From positions 48,255,220 to 48,319,219 of the forward strand of contig OX387186.1 in NCBI GenBank assembly GCA_947561395.2: a DNA stretch of 64,000 nt. Reading direction: 5' to 3'. Of this stretch, positions 1-10,458 are shown piece after piece. Source of the DNA: Buxus sempervirens (taxonomy: Eukaryota > Streptophyta > Magnoliopsida > Buxales > Buxaceae). Under the pieces are notes generated by a model. The model was not told the DNA's origin. It saw only the letters and a program-made list of their open reading frames with translations, and did no database searches. The first letter of the stretch is position 1, and the number at the start of each line of letters is the position of its first letter. The position numbers were made by a program, and so were the translations under genes.

Positions 1-139
1 ATATTAGTTCTGTTTTAGTTCCTGTTACCTAAATTGCTATATGCTCTTTTACATCTGTTTATATTTAGTTTTCAAATCAGAACAGGGACAACACAAATAA
101 CATTGTGAATAAAGGCTGCAAAGTCCCTCATTCGTGGTC

Positions 140-825
140 TTTTATGAAGATAAGGCCATGTAGCTCCAGCTCTGCGAACGTGTTGATGATACTGCCCTTC
201 ACTTCCTTGAGCCTTCGACCCACATTTACGAACGTCTCGTACGTAGCATCCCTCTTCAACACGACCGACGGCATGACGAGTGGGGAAACTGGGTTCCTTT
301 AAGGACGGGAGCATGAGCTCTGTGTCGGCGTCTTTTATGTCGGTAGTGATCTGCTTATCAAGAATTGGGAGATCGAGGGTGAGGCCGAGCATCGTTGCAG
401 CAGAGGTGAAAAAGAGGTAGGTAGAGATACCCAGTTCGTTTGCGACGTCCAACATGGTGATACAGAACATGTCGACGACCAGCCCGGCGAGGCGAGACGG
501 GGTGGATGACGTGAGGTGGGTGATGGCGTCTTTGACGTGGGGCTTGTGACTTTTGATGGAATTAAACATGGATATGATGGTTGAAGGAGATTTCTCATCT
601 GGTTGAGTTGGGGGTTGGGGGAGATCGATGAATCGGACAACGGCTAGAGATGTGGAGAGGGAATTGATGTAGAGATCGACGGAAGGAAAAAAAAGGAGCT
701 CTCATAACGAGAACGGTGATTGAGAAGCGATGATCTCGCTGGATAAGGTGTTTAGCGAATTCAATGGTTGACACAAGGTGGCCAATTCCCGGAGACGGGA
801 GGAACACCGGTTGTACTTTCTCCAT
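140..825 (-). pseudogene. UGT71-like glycosyltransferase relic
   Basis: N-terminal half of a plant family-1 UDP-glycosyltransferase. Translation starts MEKVQPVFLPSPGIGHLVST, with the conserved catalytic-type His in the GIGHL motif, at 825 on the minus strand. The reading frame shifts just after the VLVM strand (about 690-700), resumes at KPHVKDAI (about 545) through the LAGLVVDMFC motif with the usual catalytic Asp, and shifts again near 285-300, after which a third frame reads GSIINTFAELE. Homology then stops near 140. The acceptor half with the PSPG sugar-donor box is absent. Two frameshifts plus 3' truncation make this a non-functional relic. It is clearly more diverged from the intact gene at 47294-48739 than the copy at 10459-11875 is, so it predates that duplication. 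No trace of the C-terminal half is seen within the window's first 140 bases. Confidence 0.88.
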
Positions 826-1685
826 TTACTTGTTTCTACTTTCTACTTTTCTTGAGTGAGGTGAGGGTAGCGTTTCCTTTACGACAATTGCATTATTTGA
901 CTTGAAGTGTGCGCTCTAAGATTTACTTAAAACCACGCTCGTCTGATCTCCGTTTTTCTTTGGCGTCTATTCGAAGCTTGTTTCAAGTGCTGACGAAGGC
1001 CATGACATGGTAGCCTCAAGTCGGCTGTATTGTAGATGACATCGCCTGTAACGCAATCCTAAATTGCTTATTGCAGTTGAAGTGGGATGCTTCCACGTGG
1101 AGCATCCCATGGCTAATGAATTTTACTTTTTATAATTGCTTTATGTATTAGCATATTTATATAAATAAATATACTAACATATTATATTTGAAAGTAGTAA
1201 GTTTTACAAAAATTTAACTTAATTGGATTTTCGAACTTTTAAATACATTCGAATATGGATTTTATAATATATTTGGATTTGGATTTAGCAACATTTATGA
1301 AGGATCTGCCAAATAGGTAATCAGATTTGGATATCTTATAACTTAATCGAAATCGAATTCAAATTCAGATCTTAGTAGATCTGGTCCGAATCTGACCTAT
1401 TTACAATCCTAGTTTAATGCCACTTATTAAAACTAGGCATCCAACCATCCATTCCACGCTAGTACTAGATGGAACGGTTTCCCATCCATCTATTTCATGT
1501 TGGTACTAGCAAATGGTACCAGAAGAAACGGTCTCGATTCATTCTCACAGGACACGTTTGAGATGGGTGATATCCTCTGTTGTCATGTAGAGCATCTTAG
1601 CGTTGGGCTTAAAAACATTATTTTTTCTGTACACGTTCGAAAGCAAAAACTAGCAACCGTTCGATTCTCAATGTATTAGCATCTG
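826..1685. other. Non-genic spacer with a G-box palindrome
   Basis: AT-rich spacer upstream of the UGT relic with no convincing reading frame. The one feature noted is at 1084-1108: 8-bp arms GGGATGCT and AGCATCCC flank a CCACGTGG core, which contains the G-box CACGTG bound by plant bZIP/bHLH factors. Whether it is functional cannot be told. Confidence 0.5.
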
Positions 1686-2152
1686 TGGGGGCGATTTAGA
1701 GCAACTAGTAATACCTTTTTAAAATAATTAAGATTCGATTCAATCATCAAAATTTTGAATCTTAATATTTAATAAACCTTTATTAAATAATTAATTTTTA
1801 ATAACATTTCACTATTGCAAAATATATCTTCCAAGAATGCTCGTTATCGCTTACTCCCAAGATTTGTACAAACAATAAATTGATTTGTAAAACAGTTTTT
1901 ACTTGTACAAGTCAATAAATTAGTTTGTACAAGTCAAAAAAATGACTTATATCTTGAGTAAGTGACTTATATAAGCCATTTGGGTTAATGATGTTAGAGC
2001 ATTTTTGGAATAGTTAATTTGAAACAGTGAAATCCCTGAAATGTCATTAAAAATTAATTACTTTAATAAAGATATATTAAATATTAAAATTCAAAACTTT
2101 GATGACTGAATATTAATTATTTTGAAAAAGTACTACTAAAAATGAATTTCCC
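1686..2152. mobile_element. Fold-back MITE, Mutator-like, degenerate
   Basis: The two ends are inverted copies of each other over roughly 100 bp: the left arm (about 1706-1810) matches the reverse complement of about 2030-2150 with scattered differences. It belongs to the same family as the better-preserved element at 12261-12712, sharing the arm words TCAGTCATCAAAG-like and AATTAATTTTTAGTAGTAC-like. The centre holds degenerate copies of the ACTTGTACAAGT palindrome. No target duplication could be recognised, and the left terminus is eroded, so the ends are approximate. Confidence 0.65.
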
Positions 2153-2600
2153 AAATTTATAAGCGGATGAAAAGAGAACATGTAAGAAATTCAAATACCA
2201 ATTTTTAAAATTAGGTATATATGAACAAATGTTTCTTAAGAATTGTCTATAGGAAGTTAAAGGAGTTAAAACAAGCTTCGTTTTATCATATACAGTTAGC
2301 TTTTGAATTTAAAAAGCATTAAAAAAATAAAATAAAATATCACTTAATAAGTCAGTAACACTCTTTTCTCTTTTTTTTTGGAAAAGAGTAATGGAATTAA
2401 TAGGTAGTGATGCTGCCAAGTACGACTCTAGATGGCTGCTCTTAGGAATCGGATTAATCTTAAACAATTGCCACAAAGTCTTGAGAATAAAGCGCTCCTT
2501 AAGTCATGGTGTACTATAATTTAGTTACTAGTCCAAATTCGGTTTCTTATTAATTTTGATAAAAGGTTTTGTGAAGAAAAAAAAAATTTCTGATTTTAAC
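2153..2600. other. Spacer, partly duplicated
   Basis: No gene seen. From 2461 on, the sequence matches 43563 onwards (shared words around TAAACAATTGCCACA and GTCTTGAGAATAAAGC), which marks the left boundary of the large duplication. Confidence 0.6.
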
Positions 2601-3468
2601 CCCAAAGGGTTGGCTTATGGCTGTCAACGGGTCGGATACGGTCGGATATATGTATATTCATATTTGAATCCGAATGTTTTCGGATCTTAGATTCCAGATC
2701 CGTATTCAAACCACGGATCTAAATCTTATATTCGAATTCGCCAATTTCGGATTCGGATCGAAGTTAGAGAGGGATTTAAATGAGAAATGGGTTTGAACTT
2801 CAAATTTGAAGCACCACGCAATAGTAGGTATTGAGCGACTAACAAAAAAAACCGTATCCCGGAACTTAGAACAACCGGCTTGTTCTGGACAATGGAATTT
2901 CAGAGCAAAAAAGGTTTCAAAATAGGAGGTTTTGGATCAAATAAGGATGTATTAATTCATATTTGTCTTATACTATGACATTAAATCAATGAATATTATA
3001 TGAAACTTTCATTCTTTCTATACTAATATATAAAAAGACTTTAAAAGGCCTAAAAAAACATAATATATATACAAAAATAAACGGTCGAATCTTTTATCGG
3101 GTCGAATATGTGCAATACCATATTTGAATCCAAATATAATCAGATTCGGATAATCGGATCTTATTCGGATAATCGGATCTAAAGCTAAGATCCATATTCG
3201 GATAATCGAGTCGAATTCGGATCGGATTCGGATCTTTATCCGACCCATTGACAGCCCTAGGTTGGCCTAGTGGTCAAGGCTTAGGGCCTGAGGGAATACT
3301 CCTTCAAAGGTCTCAGGTTCAAAACTTCTTAGGTGTTATCAATTCTTTGGGACTACCTGCATAATCGGGTCATATGGGTTGCACGGTCTTACATAAGCCC
3401 TCAAGGATTAGTTGGTTGAGCGTAAGCGGGTCCGAATACCCTGAATTCCAAAAATAAATAAATAAATT
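2601..3468 (+). mobile_element. tRNA-derived SINE (Au-like), interrupted
   Basis: The sequence resembles plant tRNA-derived SINEs. It has an A-box-like TTGGCCTAGTGG at 3262-3273, a B-box-like GGTTCAAAACT at 3316-3326, a tRNA-unrelated body and a simple A-rich AAATA-repeat tail ending near 3468. The head (2601-2615) is separated from the body (3260 on) by the hAT-type MITE at 2616-3259. The paralogous site near 43690-43720 lacks it, which confirms an insertion. The Au assignment rests on remembered family features and is tentative. Confidence 0.65.
2616..3259. mobile_element. hAT-type MITE inside the SINE
   Basis: Terminal inverted repeats TATGGCTGTCAACGGGTCGG and the complement of CCGACCCATTGACAGCCCTA match at 18 of 20 positions. 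It is flanked by an 8-bp duplication, GGTTGGCT (2608-2615) and GGTTGGCC (3260-3267), as expected for the hAT superfamily. The 644-bp interior is rich in GGATCCGAAT/ATTCGGAT-type words and has no transposase. Confidence 0.85.
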
Positions 3469-6452
3469 TCAGTTAAATCTATCTTCTAATCACCAGGTAG
3501 CTGTCACTTGAAGCATAAACATAACATTGGCTCAAAACATAAATCTCCCTCTTGTATTAAATCCTTCCATGAAAGTATAGAAAAGACTGAAAATTAAATA
3601 ACTAAATGCATTGAATGATCATTCAAACTTATTTACTTTTAAATGTGAGAGAAATCACTTTTCAGGTCAAATATTGGGCTAGAGGTCTCTAAGGTCTTGG
3701 TCGGCCTATGCTACTGAACCCAAAGGTCGGCCCCCACCATGTATCCAAACAAAATCTCGACTATGGTCATAAAAAAATAGAATATGGATTTTAACCATCT
3801 AGAACAAAATTTAGATTTAGATTATAGTAGGAACCCTCTAATCTAAGAATTTAGGTCTAGATTTTGAAAGGAAAAGCCATCATACCTAAGAATATAACTA
3901 GTTACCACAAATTAATCTTGCATTACTTATCAACAAATATACCTATTTTACAATTTCTTTTTGTAGTACACAAATAAGAAGGAAAAAAAAAACTTCTTTT
4001 TGGCAAAAAGTGCTAAACTGTATAATTAGCATTTTTGTGGTAAAGGAAATAAGGATGATGAAAAAAAATGTGATGGGCATAAATGTAAAATCTCGAATTT
4101 TTAATAACATTAAAAATTAGGTTTTTGTTTGTTAATTAGTGTAATTAATGGAAAATCTTTGAAATAGAGAAAAGGGAATTATTCAAAGTAAAATTTCAAA
4201 AATTAATATATGAAAAATTATTAAAATGGCAAATTGGTTAACTGAGTTTTCATTGGTTGGGTTGGTGGTTTAGTGGTGGAAATTCAGGAAATCGAAGTTA
4301 AGGGTAGATATGGAATTCCGCAAATCGAAGTTTTGGAGATTAATCTAAGGTGAGCAAACTAAGTTCGGTTTTAATAAAGTTATATTAGTGATTTAAGTGA
4401 TACTAAGTGATGGGATGTTTAATGTGAATTAGTGAAGGTGAGATCAGGGGATCAAGGCTAATGAAATGATGATGTAAGTAGAACGGTGGGCGAGCACCCA
4501 GCATAGCATGAAAAGAGTGTGCCAACGACCACTATAAGTAAACAGAAATTTTCGGGAATTAGGTTAGCTCATTTTTGGTCGGAGGAGGAGTTGCGGCTGT
4601 TGCTCAACCAGATCAAGACGATAGGGCAAGGTGGGTTGGAGCACTTGGAACTATGTGGAGGTTAATTCAGAAGGAAGAAATTCTTCAGTCTGAAGTTTCT
4701 GAAGCTGCCAGAGGTTGCCGAGATTGGTCCAACCTGGCTGTGCGATCAGGAGTGATCAGGTAAGAAGAGTAATTAAAGTAGATATGAGCAAATGGTTAGG
4801 GAAATTAGGTTTCGTCCAGATCTAATTGGATCTGGATCAATGTGGTCTGTAGAAATTGAGATTTGGAAAACCGATCGTCCATTGCAGTGATTTTTGGAGC
4901 TGCTACCGAGTGAGATCTGAGAAGGATTTCAAGCAATCGATCGTGAGGTTTTTCTTCATATCAAGTGAGTAGCACTCTGCTTAATCGAGATTTAGCATAC
5001 GAAGTGATTTAGAACTTGAATTGAAATTGAATATGCCGAGAGTTCTATTTATGACCTGTTAGTGAAGATCGAGTGATTTACATGTGATTTCTGTTTGGAT
5101 TAAATTCGATTAGGGTTAATCAGTATGTTAGGAGGTAAGGGAAGATATTGGAGTTGGTTTTGACACTTAAATTTGGTTCAGACTTGGAGAAATTCACCTT
5201 AGCAGTGTTGAAAGTATCTCCGTGTTGATGAACATCTTGGTGCCAACCTCGGTTAGTCTGGCGCTAACCCCTAAGAGGTTAGTGCCAGTTCAAAATTCGT
5301 CTGGGGCTAACCTCGGTAGACCTGGCACCAAGCTCTGGAGGTTAGCGCCAGGTGTGTTTTGCACAGTCCAATGCGGCTAATTGCATATACCTAAAATTTG
5401 GTGGTTTACCTTATAAAAGCTAACCTATGGGAACTAGCTTAGTGTTATTAAACTTTTAGGGTGCTTATTAGTTTATGAATTTGTATAAACCTAGGTGTAG
5501 ATGGATCGAATGAGTTTTACTTGTTGAAAACAGCCCTTACTACATGAAAGACATTTAAGTAAATGTCCTATGTATTTATTGCTCAATTTATTTAAGTCTT
5601 TATATGTAAATAAGGTTTTATCCCCCATTTGGAACCAATAAAAATACTCCCAAGGTCCAATTCCCAACTAATAAAAAGTCAACTTTTCAGTTCATGCCTA
5701 AATTTCCAGTTTTCCCGATTTTTATCCAAAATCCCGTTTTGAGTTTATACCCAGATGAGTGAATTTAAAGCCCATAAAATTTCAGAAGGTTTGTTCACCC
5801 TTCCTTAGATTACATCCAGAATTTGAGCCCGAAACTCCTTGTAAATTTGCCTCAAAATTGATTGATTTTTGTATGGTGACCTTATAGGGGATCCTAAGAC
5901 TATTCCACTCATCCAAATTGTGTTTTGAGGATTTTATGACATTTGTTTTGATTGATTTGAATTATGAAAGCGAAATTGAAAATCTAGGAGCTGTTTTGCT
6001 GATTTATGTTTAATCAAAGTTTTGATGCTGTAATTGATTTTGTATAATGTGTTTACTTTTGAAAAGTCAGTTTTGAAACCATATTTGTTTTACTAAAATT
6101 CATCTACACTATTATGCTAGTTCATCTTTGAATGCACGGTGCACGTTAGGAATGATTTACTTGAATATTGTTTTATATCGGTGGCTGGTTTAGAATCATA
6201 TATTATTCTATTCTGGGAAATTATTTGAGAATTTACTTTGAGGACTCCATGAGAGAGTAAGCTGGTCCTGAGTGACCCATGTGATGCACTTAAACATGTT
6301 GATCTATATGTCAGTTTTACATGATGGAAAACACATTGGGTTGATTTGCTAGTTTTATATTTAGTGCTGGTTTAGCTTGTCCTGGATCCAGAGTTTAAGC
6401 TTAATAGTGTGATGTATATGCTTTATTGGGGTAATCCACGACCGGTGTAAAG

Positions 6453-6576
6453 CAGCCAGATACCCTGAGTAGGCCTGGTTGTCAATGCTGATACCCAGAG
6501 TAGGCCGGCATTGGATGACGATACCCTGAGTAGGCCGTCATTTCAGAGTTTCCGATACCCTAAGTAGGCCGGAACT
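6453..6576. repeat. Constant-loop hairpin cluster 1a (4 hairpins)
   Basis: Four consecutive hairpins about 31-40 nt apart. Stems: CAGCCAG/CTGGTTG (6453/6475), CAATGCTG/CGGCATTG (6483/6506), ATGACG/CGTCAT (6515/6536) and AGTTTCCG/CGGAACT (6547/6570; one bulged T). The loops are 15 nt each: ATACCCTGAGTAGGC or a 1-base variant. Stem mismatches in the first two are G-T wobbles. Confidence 0.9.
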
Positions 6577-6800
6577 GTGTACATGAAGGTGTGGATGTCG
6601 CTCTGGCATGTTGATTAACCAATCTAAGCAACTACATGACATTGACCAATATTGGTATTTGACTTTATTTGACACTATATGTTTATTCGCTGGTTTATTG
6701 GTATTGGTGGTTCACCGAATGTGGTTTATTGGTTATTTGGTATTGGTATTCCTCCCGTCAGTGTAGAGTAGCATCGTGACCCTGAGGTGTTCGGTGTTGT

Positions 6801-6892
6801 CAATGCCGATACCCGGAGTAGGCCGGCATTGGATGACGATACCCTGAATAGACCGTCATTTCAATATCCGAAACCCTGAGTAAGCCGGATAT
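6801..6892. repeat. Constant-loop hairpin cluster 1b (3 hairpins)
   Basis: Second cluster in the same LTR. Stems: CAATGCCG/CGGCATTG (8 bp perfect), ATGACG/CGTCAT (6 bp perfect) and ATATCCG/CGGATAT (7 bp perfect), with 15-nt loops ATACCCGGAGTAGGC, ATACCCTGAATAGAC and AAACCCTGAGTAAGC. Upstream, a decayed first unit remains near 6777-6790. Compared with cluster 1a, the last stem has changed on both arms. Confidence 0.9.
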
Positions 6893-7664
6893 ACATTTGG
6901 AGGCGTGGACATGGTTATGAGGTGACTTTGTTTATGTGACATTTGGTATATCTGGAAGTATATCTTGATTTGTGAAATTATGATTTCTTCGCTATGTTGT
7001 TGTCAGTTACTCATTATTTTATTGCTATCTTCGTGATTTGAGACAGATGTTATTGCTTGATTTACATGATGGATTTCCGTATTTATATCACATGGATTAT
7101 TGGAATTCTATTGGATTATTCAGATTATACGTGTTATCGTCATCGCATATGTTACGCACCGAGGCATGTTTTTAGAATTGAACTAAAGGGTTTTGTGCAT
7201 GCATGTGCTGCTCACTGGGATATTCATATCTCATTCTGTATTGTTTTGTTTTGTTTTCAGCTGATCTTGGAGAGGACGTTTTTTGCCGGTAGTTGCTCAG
7301 TCATGTGAGTTTATTTCAGTTTGGGATTTTTAGCGTACTCTGATTATCTAGTTATTGTCATTTCATGTTTTTCCTTCACTCTGATATTGCAATTCTGTGT
7401 TTATATTAACCTCTGGAGATGGGTTATGGGTTCTCTACGTAACTCGGATCCGGGGCGTTACAATAAAGATCCGAAATAAATCAAGGCAACATAAAAATAT
7501 GAATTAGTATTTAAGTGACACATGAAAAATGAAAAAATCAATTGTAAATCTAAATTAACAACAAACTTCTTCACTTGACAAATTAGATAAAGCAGGCATG
7601 TACAAATGAAAGGAAGAAATAAAGAAAATTTTTTTGATGATCATTAAAAAAATAAAGAAAAATT

Positions 7665-8109
7665 GGGAAATTATGGAAAAGGGTCACTTTTGGCCGATAT
7701 TTATAAAAACATGCCACTAAGATGTCGAGTTGTAAAAAAGGCCACTTTTGTTGATAATTAACTCAAAGGGTCACTTCTAAAAAATAATAAAAAAATAGTA
7801 TCATTTTATTATAGACAGACCGTGCTCGGGTCTACGTATGATGTGCTTGCATCCCACGTAAAATACACTCGTGTCTCATGTAAGAAGAGCTTTTGTCCCA
7901 TGTAATAAGCTTAAATCCTATTTATAATGAGCCTATATCCCAAGAAATAATCTTCAAATTTAATTATTTTTGAAAACTGATCCTAAAATTTAATTTTGCC
8001 GGACAATTTTATAAATATCGATAAAAAGTCACCTTTTTCTGTAATTTATGATCTTAGTCGCATGTTTTTATAAATATGGACCAAGAGTGACCCTTTTCCA
8101 TAATTTTCC
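7665..8109. mobile_element. Mutator-like MITE
   Basis: 445 bp with inverted termini of about 50 bp: the start GGGAAATTATGGAAAAGGGT and the complement of the end (GGAAAATTATGGAAAAGGGT) are nearly the same and continue through ATATTTATAAAAACATG. The block B paralog at about 47130-47145 lacks it (ATAAAGAAAGATTTTAAG is continuous there), so it is an insertion. A clean 9-bp target duplication is hard to call in the A-rich flanks. There is no coding capacity. Confidence 0.85.
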
Positions 8110-8263
8110 TAAAAAAGATTTTAAGTTACAAACTTCATACTAAAGCTTGCTTATAAGCAAAACGAGAAAATTTTAATCAAAAATTTTAAACGAAAGGACT
8201 TTCTAAGACGTTGAGTCCCTTTTTTTTTTTTTTTTTTTTTGGGTGAAAGACACTGAGTCCATA

Positions 8264-10458
8264 TTTTTTTTTTTTGGTAGGCAAACGACAAAGGGTACTA
8301 TATTAGCTTGAAGTGCGAATATTTACACGGCATCTAGCCTCATCAAACAAAAGAGAACACAAACCTGTAGGTGGTTTACTATACCACAAACAAGAAAACT
8401 GGTCAATACCAAAATTTGCTAAAAAATCTGCAGCAGCATTCCCCTCCCTTAATGTGTGAGTAACATGAAGATCACGAAACCACTCCCTATGGGTGAACAC
8501 TTCCAGCAAATAAGGATAAATCCTCCAAGGAGTGATAGATTGACATGGCTCCTCTAGTAGACAGGATTTGAGAAGTTGGATTAATACTAAGGAGTCACCT
8601 TCCAAGATGATGTCACGAAAACCTTTTGATATTGCCAGTCTCATCGCTTCAGCTGCAGCATATGCTTCTGCCTGAAGGGAGGAAAAAGCATGGCATTTAA
8701 AAGCCATACCAGCAATGAAAGCTCCTGTCCAATCTCTTGCAACAATGCCAATTCCTGCTTCACCAGTAGATCTTCTAAAGGCACCATCAAAATTAATTTT
8801 GATGAATTGGGGAGAAGGAGGCTTCCAAATGATACCAATCTGTTCACCTGTTGTTGTCTCATCGGCTTGGCTTTCTATAGTATCTTGTATCAAGGCCCAA
8901 GATCTGTTGAACAAATGGATAACTTGGAAAACATCAGGTGAAGCATGCTGAAATATTATGTTGTTCCTGTGCATCCATAAAGCCCATCCAAAAGTGGCAA
9001 TCTTCGATAAGATAATAGTAGATCTAGAATGAAATAGTTTCTCAGCCGAAGTGACCATCTGTCTAAACCATGATTGGAAGGAGTTTAAAGAACCTAAAGC
9101 TTGAAGTGACCCTCCGATTGTTGCTAGCCAAGCAGCACGAGAAAAAGGACACTCTAGCCACAAATGCTCAACTGTTTCCTCTGCATTCTTGCACAAACAA
9201 CACAAAGTGGAAATGTTTGGAATACGGAGTGACAGCAACTTAGCTGTAGGTATTAAACCATGCAAGCATTTCCATAAAAATAACCTGTATCTTGCGGGAC
9301 ATTTCAAATGCCATATCTTCAGCCAAAGAATATCTTGGAGATTGGTATAACCTGAAGTGAGGATACGATAAGCCGAAGCAACTGAAAACTGTCCCTTGGA
9401 CGTATGGCGCCATACAGGTTTGTCATGACTTAAAGAAGGAATAATCGGAGTGGAGATGATTTTGGAAATGACATCAGGAGACCATAAAGAATGCAATAAA
9501 TCAACATCCCAGGTTTTAGTGGCCGGGTTAATGAGTTGACTCACCCGCGTGATCTCGATAGAGCTTTGGTTCTCCCGATCCGGCACTGGTGGGGGTTCAC
9601 CACTGCTAAGCCAAGCATGTCTGAAAACTTCAATGTTGTCCCCATTTGCAATAAGCCATGCTGAACCTTGTAATATAAAGTTCTTAAGATTCAGAAGTTG
9701 TTTCCAAATGAAAGAATCCCTAGTACGAACTGTAGCATCAGCAAAGGAACAGTTAGGAAAATATAAAGTTTTCATTATGGTTTTCCACAAACTTTGAGTG
9801 TTTGAATGCAGCTGCCAAGCAGCTTTGGACAGAAGGGCAGAATTAAACAGATGAGCCACTTTTATGTTAAGGCCACCGCTCCTCCAAGGAGCAACTATTC
9901 GATCCCAGCATATAGTATGAATAGATTGCTTATCTGGTCCCTTTTGCCAAAAAAATCTCCTCGCCACTTGGTCCATTTTTTGCAAAGTGGTAGTTGGCAG
10001 TTGGAAACATTGCATATAATGGATTGGAATGGCTGATAGCACAGATTGAATCAAAGTTGTACGACCCATTTGAGACAGTAACAGAGCTTTCCAGGAAGAT
10101 AACCGATCCTGAATCTTTGACACTAAGTCACGGCAATCTCTAGTAGTAGGCCTCTTCTTGAGCACCGGAAGACCAAGATACTTATCAACCATGTGGTGAT
10201 TAGATATATTAAATATACGCCGAATTTCAGCTTTCACCTGATGATTAGAGTTAGCACTAAACAAAATAGATGATTTTGCATTATTAATCTCCTGACCTGA
10301 TTCAATGCAATAAGTATGCAACAGCCTGACCAAGCAGTGTGCTTCTCTGCTATTAACATGACCATACAGAATGATGTCATCCGCGAACATCAAATGAGTT
10401 AGAGTTGGACTGTTCCTGGAAAGCCGAATTCCATTGTACCTTCCTTCTGACCAAGCAG
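8264..10458 (-). mobile_element. 5'-truncated L1-type LINE
   Basis: Non-LTR retrotransposon on the minus strand. The 3' poly(A) tail shows as a T-tract at 8264-8275, and the 5' end is truncated inside the reverse transcriptase domain at about 10455-10458, where it abuts the UGT copy. In block B the same interval has about 80 bp of sequence, including the UGT stop codon, which is missing here, so insertion came with a target deletion and no target duplication is seen. A second T-tract at 8220-8240 follows GTTGAGTCC, and a near-repeat ACTGAGTCC lies after it at about 8251-8260, which suggests an even shorter earlier LINE insertion. Confidence 0.9.
8303..10455 (-). pseudogene. LINE reverse transcriptase / RNase H, 5'-truncated
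   Basis: Continuous open frame of about 710 codons. From the N-terminus it has the catalytic FADD motif of reverse transcriptase (only the C-terminal part of the domain remains), a long thumb/connection region, and a zinc-binding zf-RVT region (C-x2-C ... H-x4-C in the stretch LCCLCKNAEETVEHLWLEC). From about residue 560 there is a plant-type RNase H domain with the expected acidic residues in NFDGAF, LQAEAY, LEGDS and the final AADFLA. The endonuclease and the N-terminal half of the reverse transcriptase are missing, so it cannot mobilise itself. Its frame runs back into the UGT copy on another frame, so the first 15 or so codons are not LINE sequence. The open frame suggests a fairly recent insertion. 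Confidence 0.92.

Larger units (their letters stand above)
4084..7462 (+). mobile_element. Solo LTR, chromovirus-like (element 1)
   Basis: 3379 bp starting TGTAAAATCTCG and ending GGGGCGTTACA, flanked by the exact 5-bp duplication ATAAA (4079-4083 and 7463-7467). The paralogous empty site lies at about 46935-46950. The termini resemble Tekay/Del-type chromovirus LTRs (known family feature; assignment inferred). No PBS, gag or pol follows, so it is a solo LTR left by LTR-LTR recombination. It holds a 12-bp-stem hairpin at 5258-5288 and two clusters of constant-loop hairpins at 6453-6576 and 6801-6892. The related copies are 15568-19001 and, inverted, 56946-61443. Short open frames inside it are not genes. 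Confidence 0.93.

Noticed and set aside
3256..3340. tRNA gene suggested by A- and B-box-like words
   Set aside because: No cloverleaf with proper anticodon arm or acceptor stem can be drawn; it fits the head of a tRNA-derived SINE.
8220..8275. T-tracts as transcription terminators
   Set aside because: They are poly(A) tails of minus-strand LINE insertions, supported by the empty site in the duplicated block.
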